From Symsagittifera roscoffensis (Eukaryota > Xenacoelomorpha > Acoela > Convolutidae): DNA of 64,000 nucleotides. The DNA is taken from the NCBI RefSeq assembly GCF_963678635.1, contig NC_087064.1, positions 15,369,802-15,433,801 on the forward strand, written 5' to 3'. Each line of letters opens with the position of its first letter. Position 1 is the stretch's first letter. The notes below the pieces were generated by a model, which worked only from the letters and a program-made list of their open reading frames with translations, made no database searches and was not told the origin of the DNA. Below are positions 1-12,200 of the stretch, piece after piece. The position numbers and the translations under genes are program-made.

Positions 1-1345
1 TCATTTCCTTTATTAAAGGAAAGCAAACTCCACTATCGAACAGCGAAAGTGTAACAGTAGGAAAATGTGATTGAGTTCTAATTTCAAAAATGGAATTTAA
101 TTATCAGGTTGCTCTAGCGGAATAAAAAATTACGCTATGATCCAGTTTTCTCAAATTGGGTTAGTTATATCAAAAATTTTCAATCAAAATTGTTCTTAAG
201 TTTCAATTAGCTTATGGCAATATGTTATTTTTATTAAGAATCGATGAACGTAGTTCAGACTTTTATTTTAGGTCACGAGGATTTTTTTTCAGGACGAGTC
301 TTAGAATTTGTTGAGGCTAAAATTTACTTATTGGCGGTTCGATTTTTGATTTCTTTTTAAGTTCAGTTCTTTTCCTTTTTTGAAAGGAAAGCAAACTCCT
401 GTATTGAACAGCGAAAGCGTAAAGATCACGAAAAACGTGATCAAATTCTAGTTTTCAAAATGGAATTTAATTTTCAGGTTTCCCAGCGAAATAAAAACTT
501 TACCTATTGATCCAGTTTTCTCAAATTGGATTGATTTTATCGACAAAAGTGTTCATCAATTGTTATAGAAGTTGAAAGAGTTCATTCACATTTTCGATCA
601 TCTTCTGTTGGGTCGATTTTTTTACTCTGAATCAAGTATCATTTATAGTAATCAGAATGGATCGAGTGGTATATCATTTTCATGCCTTTTTACGTTTTTG
701 CGAATAATCATAGTTTTTAGCAAAATTTTAGCTCGCTCATAGTAGTGTGATAAGTTTTACTTAAGCTCTGAAAACTTAGTATAAAACTGCACAAACTGGA
801 ATTAACTGCTTTTTTTATGTCCAAACTTTCTGTGCTCTTTGCATTGCAATCATCTACTCTTGTTGTTTCTGTCAGTGGTTTTTGTGTTGAATTTTTAATT
901 GCCTTGCAATAATTTTCAAACCTTTGGGTTCAGATCTGCTGGTTGCTACCGAAAGTTTTTATCCTAGGTAGTTTACACCGTATGTTTCTCAGTCCAAAGT
1001 CGATTATAAATAGTAGTCGATGAACGGACTCTTACATAGGATAGGTCGTGAAAATTTTTTCATGTTTTTTTTTCAGGAAAAGTCTGAAAGATTATTCAAG
1101 CTCAAATATGATTTTCGCGGTTTGACTTTTGATTTTTAAAGTTCAGTTCATTTCCTTTGGCAAACTCCACCATCGAAAGCTCAAAAGTCACGAAAAACGT
1201 CATCCACTTCTTGTTTCGAACGTGGAATTTAATTTGCAGTTATCAGTGAAAAATTTTACTTACCCAGATTTCTCAAATTGGGTTAATTTATCAAAAAAAA
1301 TGCCAATCATAAATTGTTCAAGAAATTCAACGAACTTTAGGGGCA
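1..1345. repeat. Dispersed repeat family A, three copies
   Basis: Three imperfect copies of a ~220-bp body lie at about 1-230, 355-580 and 1138-1345. Shared words are AGGAAAGCAAACTCC, GAACAGCGAAAG, TGGAATTTAATT and TTCTCAAATTGGGTT. Copies 2 and 3 are also preceded by a shared ~125-bp segment (237-360 and 1017-1140, starting near TCGATGAACG), so the unit is about 350 bp. The first copy is cut by the window edge. I see no coding capacity, TIRs or tRNA head. The short open frame at 1129-1422 lies inside copy 3 and is not a gene. Confidence 0.65.
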
Positions 1346-1539
1346 TCTATTTTTTATTTGAAATTCGTAAGTTGAGATTTTTTCAAGAAACAAGTTTGTT
1401 TCTGCGTTGGCTATGTTTTTAAATAAGCAAGACAGCTAGAGCAATTTTTGAAAAGTTTGAAGAAAGTTAACTAGATCTTTCGAATATGATGCAGCTGGTG
1501 GTAATTTTATTTATAGTTCTCAAGCGCAGCTATGTTTAG

Positions 1540-1650
1540 TTCTCGACTTCGACCACCACCCGAGCAGCGGCAGCTCCGACCTCCAACGGGGCTTCGGCAG
1601 GAGCAGCACAGAACGAGGAAGATGACGACTTAGACATAGATGACATCTAA
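1540..1650 (+). CDS. Possible 3'-terminal coding exon of an unidentified host gene
   Basis: After an acceptor-like ATGTTTAG (ending at 1539), one phase-0 frame reads 36 codons to TAA at 1648-1650. It is Ser/Thr- and Ala-rich, then ends in an acidic tail (NEEDDDLDIDDI). The stretch is visibly more GC-rich than its surroundings, and the acidic tail right before a stop looks like a natural C-terminus. The other two frames give Arg/Pro-rich or Ser/Gly-rich nonsense. No upstream exon was found in 1-1500, where the sequence is repeat, so the rest of the gene could lie to the left of the window. I do not recognise the protein. It could be chance. Confidence 0.33.
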   Translation, partial: FSTSTTTRAAAAPTSNGASAGAAQNEEDDDLDIDDI

Positions 1651-4239
1651 GCCGACATGCCACTAGGCCGAATGAAATGAAACTAAGACTTAAGCAGAGA
1701 TCAGAAATTATTCACTTTAGTTTCAAAACAGAAAACATATTTACTTGTGATAGAACTAACAAGATTGCATGGCTCGTATACCTTAACATTGATCTTAGTT
1801 AACCTTGCTTGCACCGTTCGTTTGCGACCAGCCATCATGTATATTCCTCCGTTCCTGGACTTCTCGACTCATTAAAACATTAAGATTAACCTTCTCAACA
1901 GTTTTAAAAGTCCAGGAACAAATAAAGAACATCACGCCATGAATATAAATTAAAAGTTGACAAACTATTGATGATTTTCAGTTGTTGAGACCACTGGTTA
2001 CATAAACACGATTCTCTTATGATTCTGTTGAAGCTTATTTTGGTTTTATATTTAAAATTGTTTTGATGCCTTATTTGATTATCAGTCTTCTGAATACCTA
2101 AATATTGACGTTCAGCTTGGTTCCAGTTAAATATCATGTGTTCTCGTTTTATAATTACGTCATGCTACGATTATCATAATTTAAAATCGACTATAGTTGA
2201 AATTTATATAGAAATGATATTGGTATTTTCAAAAACGAGGTCACATTTTAAACATAAGTTTTATTTGCTGTTAAACCACGAGAGTTTGCAGCGAAGTTCA
2301 CCATTTCATGTCTTATATTGATAAATGCGGGAGTTTGTAAATCTTGCTTTGAGTTGAATAATCATGGTTCGAATTCAAAATTTCCTTCAATGTGGTTCGA
2401 ATTGAATTAAAATGGTGTATACTGTATCAGACGAACGAAATTGATGGTTCGTTGTTTTACATGTAACAAAATGTGCATATTTAATCTCTACTTTCAGAAT
2501 TGAGCCTTATTTGGTCGTGTTTTTTCTTGACACAAAGTTGAACTATTATAGAAAACATGATTTAAAATCGTAAAGCGAATTGGATCTCGGTAACTATCCT
2601 CCAATGGTACATAGTATATAATTTCCGCCCCTATTAAGAACTAATTCAACGGTTAAGCATATGCTGATTTTGTTCCGTGTAAAGAATTCCCTTTGTTCAA
2701 CAGGGGGCTACAGTTACTGGACTTAGAAGTTGCAACTTTTTGGTTTCAACGAGCAATTGAACGAAATTTTTCTTCGTTATCCTTTTCTCTGTAATTTTTT
2801 AAGATAAAAGATTGAAATTTTGACATATGGCAGATAAAACTATTTCAAAGTTCTTAGCTGGGCCAAATTTTGAAAAAGTTTTTTTCTCGAAGGCTTAAGT
2901 TAGCCAGTATCTCATAATTTGATTTAGAGGTGTTCTTGCTGTGGAAACTTCCTCGCAAACAGTATGAGTAATTTCAATGTATGGGCTCAAAATAGTTCCT
3001 TAGGAAGCTGACTAGCTTCACTTACTCTTTATGCCGCTGAAAGATGACAGACAACAGAATTTGGACAGTTCGCTCCGGCTTTGAGAAACTTGTCATATCT
3101 TTTGGGACGACACATACATTAAAAATTCTCGAGAGCTTATACCAGAAAGTTGGAGAAAAATAACAAACAAGATGACTACTAATGCGAATCCTGTTCATGA
3201 ATTTGGAGCAGTAAGTTGTCCAAAATATTTGCTGGAATAGTTCTTTGGTGCCTTATTGCGATCATCAGCGCAAAATTATGCGTAAAATGAAATACTGGAT
3301 CAAATTTTGGCCCGGCTGAGCTCTTCAAAATAATTTCAAAATATCTTAATTAATTGCAGAGAAAATGGCAAAAACGTTAAAAAGAATATCGTCCATTTGA
3401 CCGTTGAAATCAAAAACTTCTGTGTTTCATGATTGTAGCCAGAGAAACTCAGCAACTTTTCTGTTAAGGCGTATTTATAGCCAAACATTTTTTTCTTCAT
3501 AAAAGGTGGGTTTGCAAAACACTGGAAATTCTCTGATACTTTCATAATTTATGGTTTCAAGTAAGCAGAGAAATTTTCTCGATGCCTGACGGGCTATGCT
3601 ATTTGATTCTTATGACAAATGTATAATAGTCAAACTTTCACAACTTTTCTAGCTATGAAATCACAGAGTAATGAATGCCAATACCCTCTTAAAACATAAG
3701 TAATAACACCTTTTGTCCGGATTCAATGAAAAAGTTTGATCGATTTACAGGCGTTTTGCACAGAGTGTTGGCGTTTCCTTTGAGTACGTAAAATCAAGAA
3801 TGTGAGTACCAGATCCCGCGTGGCCTCTAGATTCAGGTCTACCCTAGCCTGAGATTTTTTGGATAAAATGATGGTAACACATGAAATCTCTATACGCAAA
3901 TGGCCTTGAGTAGTAAATAACAGCTTCGCATAACATGTCTAGAATGTGAGAATAAATATATATGAACTATGCTTCAACAGACTGGCTAAGGATAACTGAT
4001 AGCTTCTCTGCGTTTCGAAGGAGCCACAAATATCTCCCGCTTAGTTATTTTGTCATTGGGATTTTTCCATTACAAAAAAAATCAGATTGATTTTGTAATT
4101 TTCTTTTTGGGATTTTTTTTGTTCATATAAGGTTTAATAAAATGAATCTGAATGATTTTGTCCTTCCACTTTTTACCAGCGAGCGTAATGTAGTACTGAG
4201 AAGCCACTTTTTTCAAGCAAATTAATAAAACATGTATTA
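1651..4239. other. AT-rich spacer, nothing recognised
   Basis: Non-coding AT-rich sequence. The short frames here (for example 1904-2137 minus and 3336-3545 minus) have no domain, start context or codon bias that I can support. A small local duplication of GGTTCGAATT occurs near 2368-2405. Confidence 0.6.
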
Positions 4240-4400
4240 ATAATAATGTGATTGACTGCTAATTTCGAGAATGCAATTTAGTTTTCAGATTTCTCAGCTG
4301 AATATATAATTCACCTATTGATCCTATTTTATTTTTCTCAAATTGGGTTATCTTAACCGAACAAGTGTCTATCATAAACTTTTCTTGAAATTCAAAAAAA
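4240..4400. repeat. Family A repeat, fourth copy (partial)
   Basis: A diverged copy of the repeat at the left edge of the window. It keeps TGTGATTGA, TTTAGTTTTCAG, CACCTATTGATCC and TTTCTCAAATTGGGTTA in the same order as in 361-580. No coding content. Confidence 0.55.
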
Positions 4401-5084
4401 AACTTTTGAAAATCGAAAGCTGACGTTTTTTCAAATAAAACAAGTTAGCTTTGTTTTCTGTTTCTTTGCATTAAATGACTCTTTTTCAACTGTCTGGTAG
4501 CTGTGTCACTAAGCGTTCGGAATGCTAGCTAGACCAAAATCTATTACAACAACCCAAGCGTGAACCTAAAAAACTAGCAAAAGTTCATGTAGCTCTATTT
4601 AAAACAGACATTACCACAAATAGAAAACAAACAAAGTTTACCCGTAATTACAAAAATCTCATGCTGAACATGTTTAAGACAAACTGAAGATATTGACATC
4701 AAATTTTGAAAACACAGGGCAAAAAAAAGGCGCTTTTAGACAATTTTTTGCAAAACAAAATTGACCAAAAAATTGCGTTTTTCGGCGCGCGCTACCCCAT
4801 CAAAAATATTACATGTTTGCGCCAACGGCGCCTGTGAAAAATTTTAGGGTCCGTCACCAAATATCGATATCTCAAAATAGTACATAAGGGGGATCTTTTG
4901 GGCCTGTAGGGTCTCAAATTTTTGAGAGGGAGGCCGTCCGCCCCCTCCTAAATCCGCTGGTGCCATTAACTACTAATGCTATTCTGAATTCTGCAACAAC
5001 TACCTAATATACACACTAATCATACAAAACCCAGCTACAAAGAAAAATATAAATCATTAAATAGAAGAATTAGAAAAGAAGCCC
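4401..5084. other. Spacer with a short GC-rich patch
   Basis: Mostly AT-rich and non-coding. From about 4780 to 4970 there is a GC-richer patch (CGGCGCGCGCTACCCC, then CCGTCCGCCCCCTCC) that looks like a foreign or old element fragment. I could not assign it. Confidence 0.4.
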
Positions 5085-5965
5085 AGTCGAGTATTTTGAG
5101 ATTAGATACAACGAAATACGGCACCAAAATAAAGATAAATATTCACACATTGCACAAAAGAGGGACTCCGAATTATCTATCACTATAAAAAAAGTTTTGA
5201 AGGTTAGAGGTACTTCAGAAAATCCTTTAAACTCTTAACATTCAGTACATACGGTAGAACATTGGGAAAAAGACTTGAAATATGTAGCTCGAAAAGTTAT
5301 AGGTAACAATATTTTTCAAAATAAACGCATGAGTACTTAAATTTTGATCATAGGGCAGAATAAACAGAACTCTTATACAGCAGCAGAAATCTTTCGAGTC
5401 TGGTTTTTGTGCTTTTCACTTTTTGTTGAAGTTGAACAGTTTGGTTTTTTGAATGAATATCTTTTCTGCAATACTCTGATCTTCTGTAGCATCTAGTTTT
5501 TTTGTGAGAACTTCAATCGAACCCCAGTGGAGTATTTTGAGATTACATGCATGAAATACGGCACCAAAATAAAAATAAAGTATAATCATGATGCACAAAA
5601 GACGGACTCTTGCACAAAATCTTTACTCATTTTGCACAATAGACAAATATTTTGCACAATTTTGTAAATTTTGAAGGTTAACTTGCTTCAAATAACCCGT
5701 AAAGTTCCAAACAATCAGTACTTATGGTAATACGCTGAGAAAAAGACTTGAAATATGTAGCTTGTAAAGTTATATTTAACAGTGATTTTTTGTATTCAAC
5801 GCATGATTTCAGAAATTTGTTCATAGGGCCGAAAAAAATAAAAACTCTTATACAGCAGCAAAATTCATTCGGGTATGGGTTTTTATGTTTTGCATTTTTT
5901 GTTGAATTTGAGCAGTTTGGTTTTTTGAATTGATTATTTTTTTAGCGATACTCGGATATTCTATA
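5085..5965. repeat. Dispersed repeat family B, two tandem copies
   Basis: Two copies with a period of about 430 bp, starting near 5088 and 5519. Both carry GAGTATTTTGAGATTA, then AAATACGGCACCAAAATAAA, then GCACAAAAGA(C/G)GGACTC. These are followed by AAAAAGACTTGAAATATGTAGCT, CTCTTATACAGCAGCA and TTTTTGTTGAA...CAGTTTGGTTTTTTGAAT. Related copies lie at 23760-24230 and in the flanks of the composite satellite after 26.5 kb. No protein can be supported. Confidence 0.65.
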
Positions 5966-6868
5966 GGCTCTTTTTTGTTATAGGGCCAACAACTAATATA
6001 ATAATTTAACTTCGTTTATCCAACGCCAAATCGAAAGAAATGTTCTAGTCAACAACTGCAGTTTTGGTTAATTTTGCGAATAAATCGTTTTTGATAAAAT
6101 GTTTGCAGATTTTCAAGAAAAAACTATTCAAATGAATCCAATTTAATTTGTTAATTCAAAATGATACTCTCCTTTGTACCAGTCATCCTGCTCGAAATTA
6201 CAGTGAAACCTAACACATTCCAATACGATATTTTTTTGCATCAGCTGAAAAAGGGAATTAAAATTATGTCCAAAATTGTCTTGACGAAGCTAAAAATTTC
6301 GCATTTTCGTAGATTCAACGACTGATTATGAAAAAGTATTTATTTCACCGTTCAAGTGTTTATCTTTTTTGATATGCAAAGTTTCTCCACTATACAGAAA
6401 GAGACGACTTGCATACGGAAAGAAAGTAATTGATAATTTTCAAACAAATTTTAAAACAATTTTTATTGCACTAAATTTAAAATTCTATAAATTTTTCGTT
6501 TTCCTATTTTTTACACTTGCGAAGCAAAGTGTATTAACACGAACTTTCATTTTTTTCCAACCTAAGTCGCAAACAACAGTGCTACTTTTGTTGCCACTTT
6601 TGAATTTTGAATCAAAAGGCTGCGGTAGAAAAACAATGATAAAAAACAGCAGTACAATGATAAAAAGTTCGATTTGAGAAATTTTCCAACTCAATGTATT
6701 TCGCAATTTTTCTGAAACGCATAGTTTATACATGGAAAAATTCTTTGTTTTCCAATTCATTACAAAAAAAATTGTGTCTTTTTGTACTTAGTGCTTCTTT
6801 TGCTGCATAGAATGAGCAATTTATTAGCATCTAAAGCTGTTATTGGTTGTTAGTTTTTAGGGATTTTA
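5966..6868. other. AT-rich spacer with overlapping chance frames
   Basis: Frames at 6369-6677 (plus) and 6485-6760 (minus) overlap on opposite strands. They are Lys/Phe/Leu-rich, as expected from AT-rich DNA, and show no family motif. Nothing else was recognised. Confidence 0.55.
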
Positions 6869-7020
6869 GGCATCAGTGGCTGAGTGGATAGTGCGTGAGA
6901 CTCAAATTTTCTAGGTCCCAAGTTCGAATTTGACACGTTGCCGAGTTTTCGCTTGTTTCAGGTTTAGTTCTTTTTTTTCCTATTTCACTATATAAAGCTA
7001 CTTTTTGGACGTTTTCTCGC
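6869..7020 (+). mobile_element. tRNA-headed SINE, copy 1
   Basis: The head (6869-6942) is tRNA-like: GGC at the 5' end, an A-box-like GTGGCTGAGTGGATAGTGC, a B-box-like AAGTTCGAATT, and a GCC end that pairs with the start. A tail follows with TTTAGTTC..TTTCACTATATAAAGC..CTCGCAA. A second copy at 26090-26255 shares the head core GGCTGAGTGG-TAGTGCGTG and a similar tail, so this is a repeated pol III-type retroposon rather than a single tRNA gene. The anticodon and T stems are too degenerate for a functional tRNA. Confidence 0.55.
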
Positions 7021-9235
7021 AACTTTTAAGTTTTTGGAAAAAAATGTAAAAAGTTCAATTTTTTGAAAAAAATGCAGAACTCTCAAAACTTTGGCTAGTT
7101 TTTGTTGCTTTTGATCTATTGAAAAAAATTCCTTCGTGCAGAGTTTAAAATCAAGCTCAAAATGTATTTTAATTAGCATCATATTGAGACACTGATACAA
7201 AATTTTGAAAAAAAAAATATGAATTTTTGCACAATTTTCTCTCAAAATTTTGAAATACAATAAATTTTCCCTAGTTTGAGCTAAAAATGGGTTTTTTAGT
7301 GCTCTGAACACTACAAAGAAAGCACTTATTAGCTGAATCAATATTTAAACTTCCAACATCTCGGGAAAATTAGTTGTAATTATAGAGAAACTTAAGTAAA
7401 AATTAAACAAATCTATCAAAAAATTTCCATTTTTAACCTTTTATTTTTGTAATTAACTGATTTTTAGTTCAGTTCAGGGAAAATTTGCCTACAAATATAA
7501 TTCAAATTAACAAAAAAAGCAAAATTCATTGAAATTACCGGATCAAACTCCGTGATTCAAGTCCTCCTCAGTTTTTTCTTAATGATTAACCCAAAATTGT
7601 ACAAAAATTACAACTTCTGAGAAGTTTTTTACTTTAACAATAATAATAAGGTTCAAATCATTGATGAAAAACGAACATTTACTGCTAAAAATGACTAAAA
7701 CTGTGGTAATTTTTTTCTTAAAAGTATATTAGATTGCAGGAAATTCAACAAAACCTTCTTCAAAACTGATGATTGTCTCTCTGTTGCTTCTACAACATAA
7801 ATTTCATGATTTTTCCGTAGAAAATTTCCATGTTTCAATGTTATTCGTGATTTCTGCTTTCTACATGTTTTCGCTATTGAACTCACTTTGCAAGAAATTT
7901 TGATCAGAACCGGGGAATTTAGGAGGAAAAAAGTATCAATTGAACGAACAATTTGCTGGTAGATATAAAATTTAAACTGATGACGTCTGATTATGACTAG
8001 GTAATTTTTACATGTTTTCTTTTAGGGTACCTTGTTCAGTTGCTACAGTAAATTATTTAAGCAACAGATCATTAACTATCACTTTTCCTGCAAAACAATT
8101 AGTAAATCGCTTTTTATTCTTGATTTTTCTCGGAAGTTTTCTCAAAAAAGTTTAAGTGAGAAAGAATTGGTGCTAATTAAAGCATTCAAAAGTACATGTA
8201 TATTAAGAATAAAAAAGTGTGTTTTTACGTTGAGTTTCTAGAACAAATTAAGAGCAGCTCTATTGGTTATAATCTGGAAACCTTTGGAAGTAGAAATACG
8301 CAACGAAACCTAGTTCCTAACCTCTGCAACATCCAAAAACTTGTAAAGGAATGCTTCCAAAAAAATCGATTTAAAAAAGGAAATGGAAGATCAATCTGTA
8401 ACAATTGAATAATTTTGCGAAATTTATTAAGCAAAAAACTCTACAGTTCTACCTAATTTTCTAATTGAAAAAAATTGAAGCTAACCAGAACAAAGTTTTT
8501 ACTGTGTGTCTAATTCAAACTTTCTAACAATCGTAAAGGTGTTGGTTAGTGGGCAAAATGAATATATATATGTCTGACTGGATCATAATTACGGAGGATG
8601 CCGTGTAAGTTAGTACATTTAATACAATAGGTGAAATTTTAGAAATATGGTGACGTGTACTTGGAATTGAAAAACAAAAAATGATGTTGTTGGTTACTCA
8701 GTTAAACTTAGTCAGAAAAATCTTTAGGCTCAATATGGATCATTCTATGCTTGAAAGTTTGTAATTTAGTGCTGAAATGTTAATTGAAAGTCTAAACCAG
8801 TCCTCTAAAAATTGCCAAACCTGAAAAAAAAATTATCGCTACCACTTAAAATTAACAGCAAAAGTTTGAGGCTGTAAATGAATCAGTATTTAATATACAA
8901 AACCCTTGCACTTGAACAAAGTGATGAGACATATAGAGGTTAAAAATGTAATAAACCCTGTTTTTGGAAAGGAAAGTACTTATTGTCAAGTTCACGGCGA
9001 AGTATAACTCTCGTTAATGGCTTCTACTTGTCCTTACCCGCAAAATTTTTGTTCGTAGTCCTTTCTCATTTTTGCTTCAAAATCTTGAAATTTTCCTGAA
9101 TTACTCCAGTAACTTTAACAAACAATGCTGAACTCTACTTCTATCGCGACACCTGTTCCTTGACAGCAGTAAGGAAAAATACTGAGCTCTAAAAGGAACT
9201 TGAGAAGACATGATTAAAAAGTTCACAAGATCTCT
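7021..9235. other. AT-rich spacer, nothing recognised
   Basis: Long A/T runs. Frames at 6988-7341 (minus), 7695-7886 (minus), 8032-8241 and 8196-8408 (plus) are Phe/Lys-rich and have no recognisable domain. I see no RNA gene or repeat shared with other parts of the window. Confidence 0.5.
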
Positions 9236-12200
9236 CCTCCCCCTCCTCCTCAAACTGTTTGCGATGAGTGTCTCGAATCATTTGAAAATTTGTCGGAAGC
9301 CGGAGAGCACCTCGAGCTGGCACATGACATGACTTCCAATAGTCATTGTATCTTTTGCCATACAATACTTCTCACCACGGAAAGCTATCAACAACATTTG
9401 CTGAAAAAGCAAGCATTGCCAGTTTGGGATGGCATCGAGACGATGTCTTTCGCTGCGTCAAAGGAAAGCGCGTTCAGATGGAAATTGCCTCGATACGATC
9501 TCAAAGTTGGTGGAAAAGAAATGGATTTCCTTCAAGTCATGATGCAAAACAAGGAGGAAATAGGTGCTCTCATACTGAAAAAAGGTCAAAGAGGGTCCGA
9601 ACAAAGTGCAATTTTATGTGGAAGTGGGGATGATCAAAATTCCCACTGTGCAAGACGGGGACACTGGAAAATTCAAAAGGACTATGCTATTTCTAAACAC
9701 TAGGACATTGACAGTGTACTTCGAATGAATAGCTGGGGATCAATACATTGAACTGATTGAATATATGATTAACGAAGTCAACTCGTTCTCTTCTCATGTT
9801 AGCGGATGGATTGTTGATCGAATTGAAAGACTGCAAATCAGTTCCCGGCGTTCTCAAGAATAAGAGCAGGATCCTACCTCGAGCTACCTGATGCACTCAG
9901 CGCTGCTTCTACACTGTTGATAAATATCAACACTAAAGATGATGACCGTTGCTTTCCCTACTGCTTTGTTGCCGCATATCACAACTCGAACGAGCCGACC
10001 CACTACCCCATATCTATACGGGGGCTGGAGAAAAATAAAATTTCAACCAACGATCTCGACAAAGAAGGAATTGTGAAAATCAATGGGAATAAGAAATGCC
10101 AATGGATCTGATGGATATGGACAGATTTGAAAAGCTGAAAAATTGTCAAATCAACGTCTTTTGGTATGCAAGTTCTACTTGCCTTTCAAAAATCTCAATA
10201 CTCCCTCATTAATATTCTTTGCTTATTCAAAAGCCCTATAAAATTTATTTTTCTGTTCAGGTTCAACAAAGGCGAATTGTTGCCCATAAGATTATCACCT
10301 TGTGTTGATAAGCGATCTCCAGAAACTGGTCGAGAACGTGCGGCACAAAACGCACCGATTCCAATCTGAGATTTCCCGCAAATGTTTCCAAACATGAGCT
10401 TCATTCGAAACTCTGGGAAGACATCAAGAACTGTGCTACCAAGATGACGATGTCGTCATAACAATGCCCAAGCCGGGAAAAGATGACCACAAGTTCAAAA
10501 ACTTAACAGCTCGTTGGTACGTACCAGAGTAATCTACTTTGATTCGGAGTCACTGCTCTTACCAGTATACGGACCGCAACCTGATCAGCAAAAACCTAGC
10601 ACGCATACTATTGAAATCCATCAACCGTGCGGCTACGTCTTAGCAGTAATAGAATTTGGGAAAATAAGACATGTTAAAATTTGAGCTTAAAAGAGGACCG
10701 AATGTGATGGAAGAGCTAATTAGCTCCCTTGAATCCTTAGCGAGACAAACTTACGTAGAAAAAGGAAATATTACACTTTCACCGGTATAACAGACCAGGA
10801 ACGAAAAGATGCTACGGTTTGTTGGATATGCGAGAACGATTTTTCCGACAATGATCAAGAGGTAGTTGATCACTGCCTTTAAACCGACAAGTTGATGTAC
10901 ATAATGATTGTAACGTCAATAGAAAAACGACAAATTACATTCCAGTGGTGGCTCATAGCATGTCAAATTATGAATTACACTTTATTATCAAAGCACTGGC
11001 AAAAAACGATTAGAAAAATACTTCTTTTGTAATACCCGCATCTGAAGAAAAATATATATTCTTGGCAATCTCAGTGTAAATAAAAACGTACACAGACAAA
11101 AATGGAAAAAACCAAAAAACTCTACGAAAATTTGAGATTCATCGATTCGTATAAGTTCATGATAGCACCGCTGGCAAAACGTGTAGATAATCTGCCCAAC
11201 CAAAGTTTTTTTCTGCTGGAGAACTATTTCGAAAAACTAGGCCACGCTTCTGAAAAAATGAGTATATTTAAACAGAAACGGCGTTACACCTAATCAAACT
11301 TTAACTCATTCAAAAATTCCGAGAAACTCGACTTCCCTCGCGAGCAATATGGAAAAATAGTCTATCAGGAGGGGATGTAAGTTTTTCAAGAAGCGAGTAC
11401 AATCACGTCCGAAAATTTTTCACTGAACTGAAGTTCACTTGTTGGTTATCACGACTTGTGCTGGACTACAGATGTGCTATTGCTTGCTTCCGTTTTCGAA
11501 TTTTTTCGAACGAACTTACGTTCTGGGTTGAGCCTGTTACTTCACGTTAAGTAACCTTTCCGGGGACGCCTTTCTAAAAGTTTGTAAGCTCGACCAGAAA
11601 CTTTTAACGGATGGTGAACATCTGGATCTTGTGCAGCGAATGATACGAGGAGGCATGCCGTCGGTTCACGCGCGTCAATTTTACAAAGGAAATAATAAAT
11701 ACCTTGACAATTTTTTGCCCTCACAGCCATCAAGCTACATCCTCAATATTGACGCAAACAATTTGTACGGGGGGATAATGAAACACTACCCTTTGCCATT
11801 AAACGATTTTGTTAATAGTCGAAAAAAGACTGGTAGACATACTGCTCATCAGCGAAACCTCAGAGTGGGGTTATATAGTTGAAATTAATTTTACCAGCCC
11901 GAAGAGCTTCATTACATCTTCGCTGCTTACCTTTTGCCTCCTCTCGTGAAGTAGTTGACATCGGTACATCGATGCAATGAGCAACGAGCAAGTGGACATG
12001 TTGGGAAACTTGGGAATCACCACACTGACAAAAGTGCCAAAGCTTCTGCAGATCTTGCATCCTAAAGAAGGTTATGGTTTGCATTACCTTACCTTAAAAA
12101 TAAACCACGAGCTGGGACTGAAAATAACTCACCTCGGAAAAGTTCTTCAGTTCCACCAAAATCACTGGATGGCAACTTTTGTCGACGTCAACACCCGCCC

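Noticed and set aside
6369-6760. 102-aa plus and 91-aa minus frames
   Set aside because: They overlap on opposite strands, have AT-driven composition and no recognisable domain.
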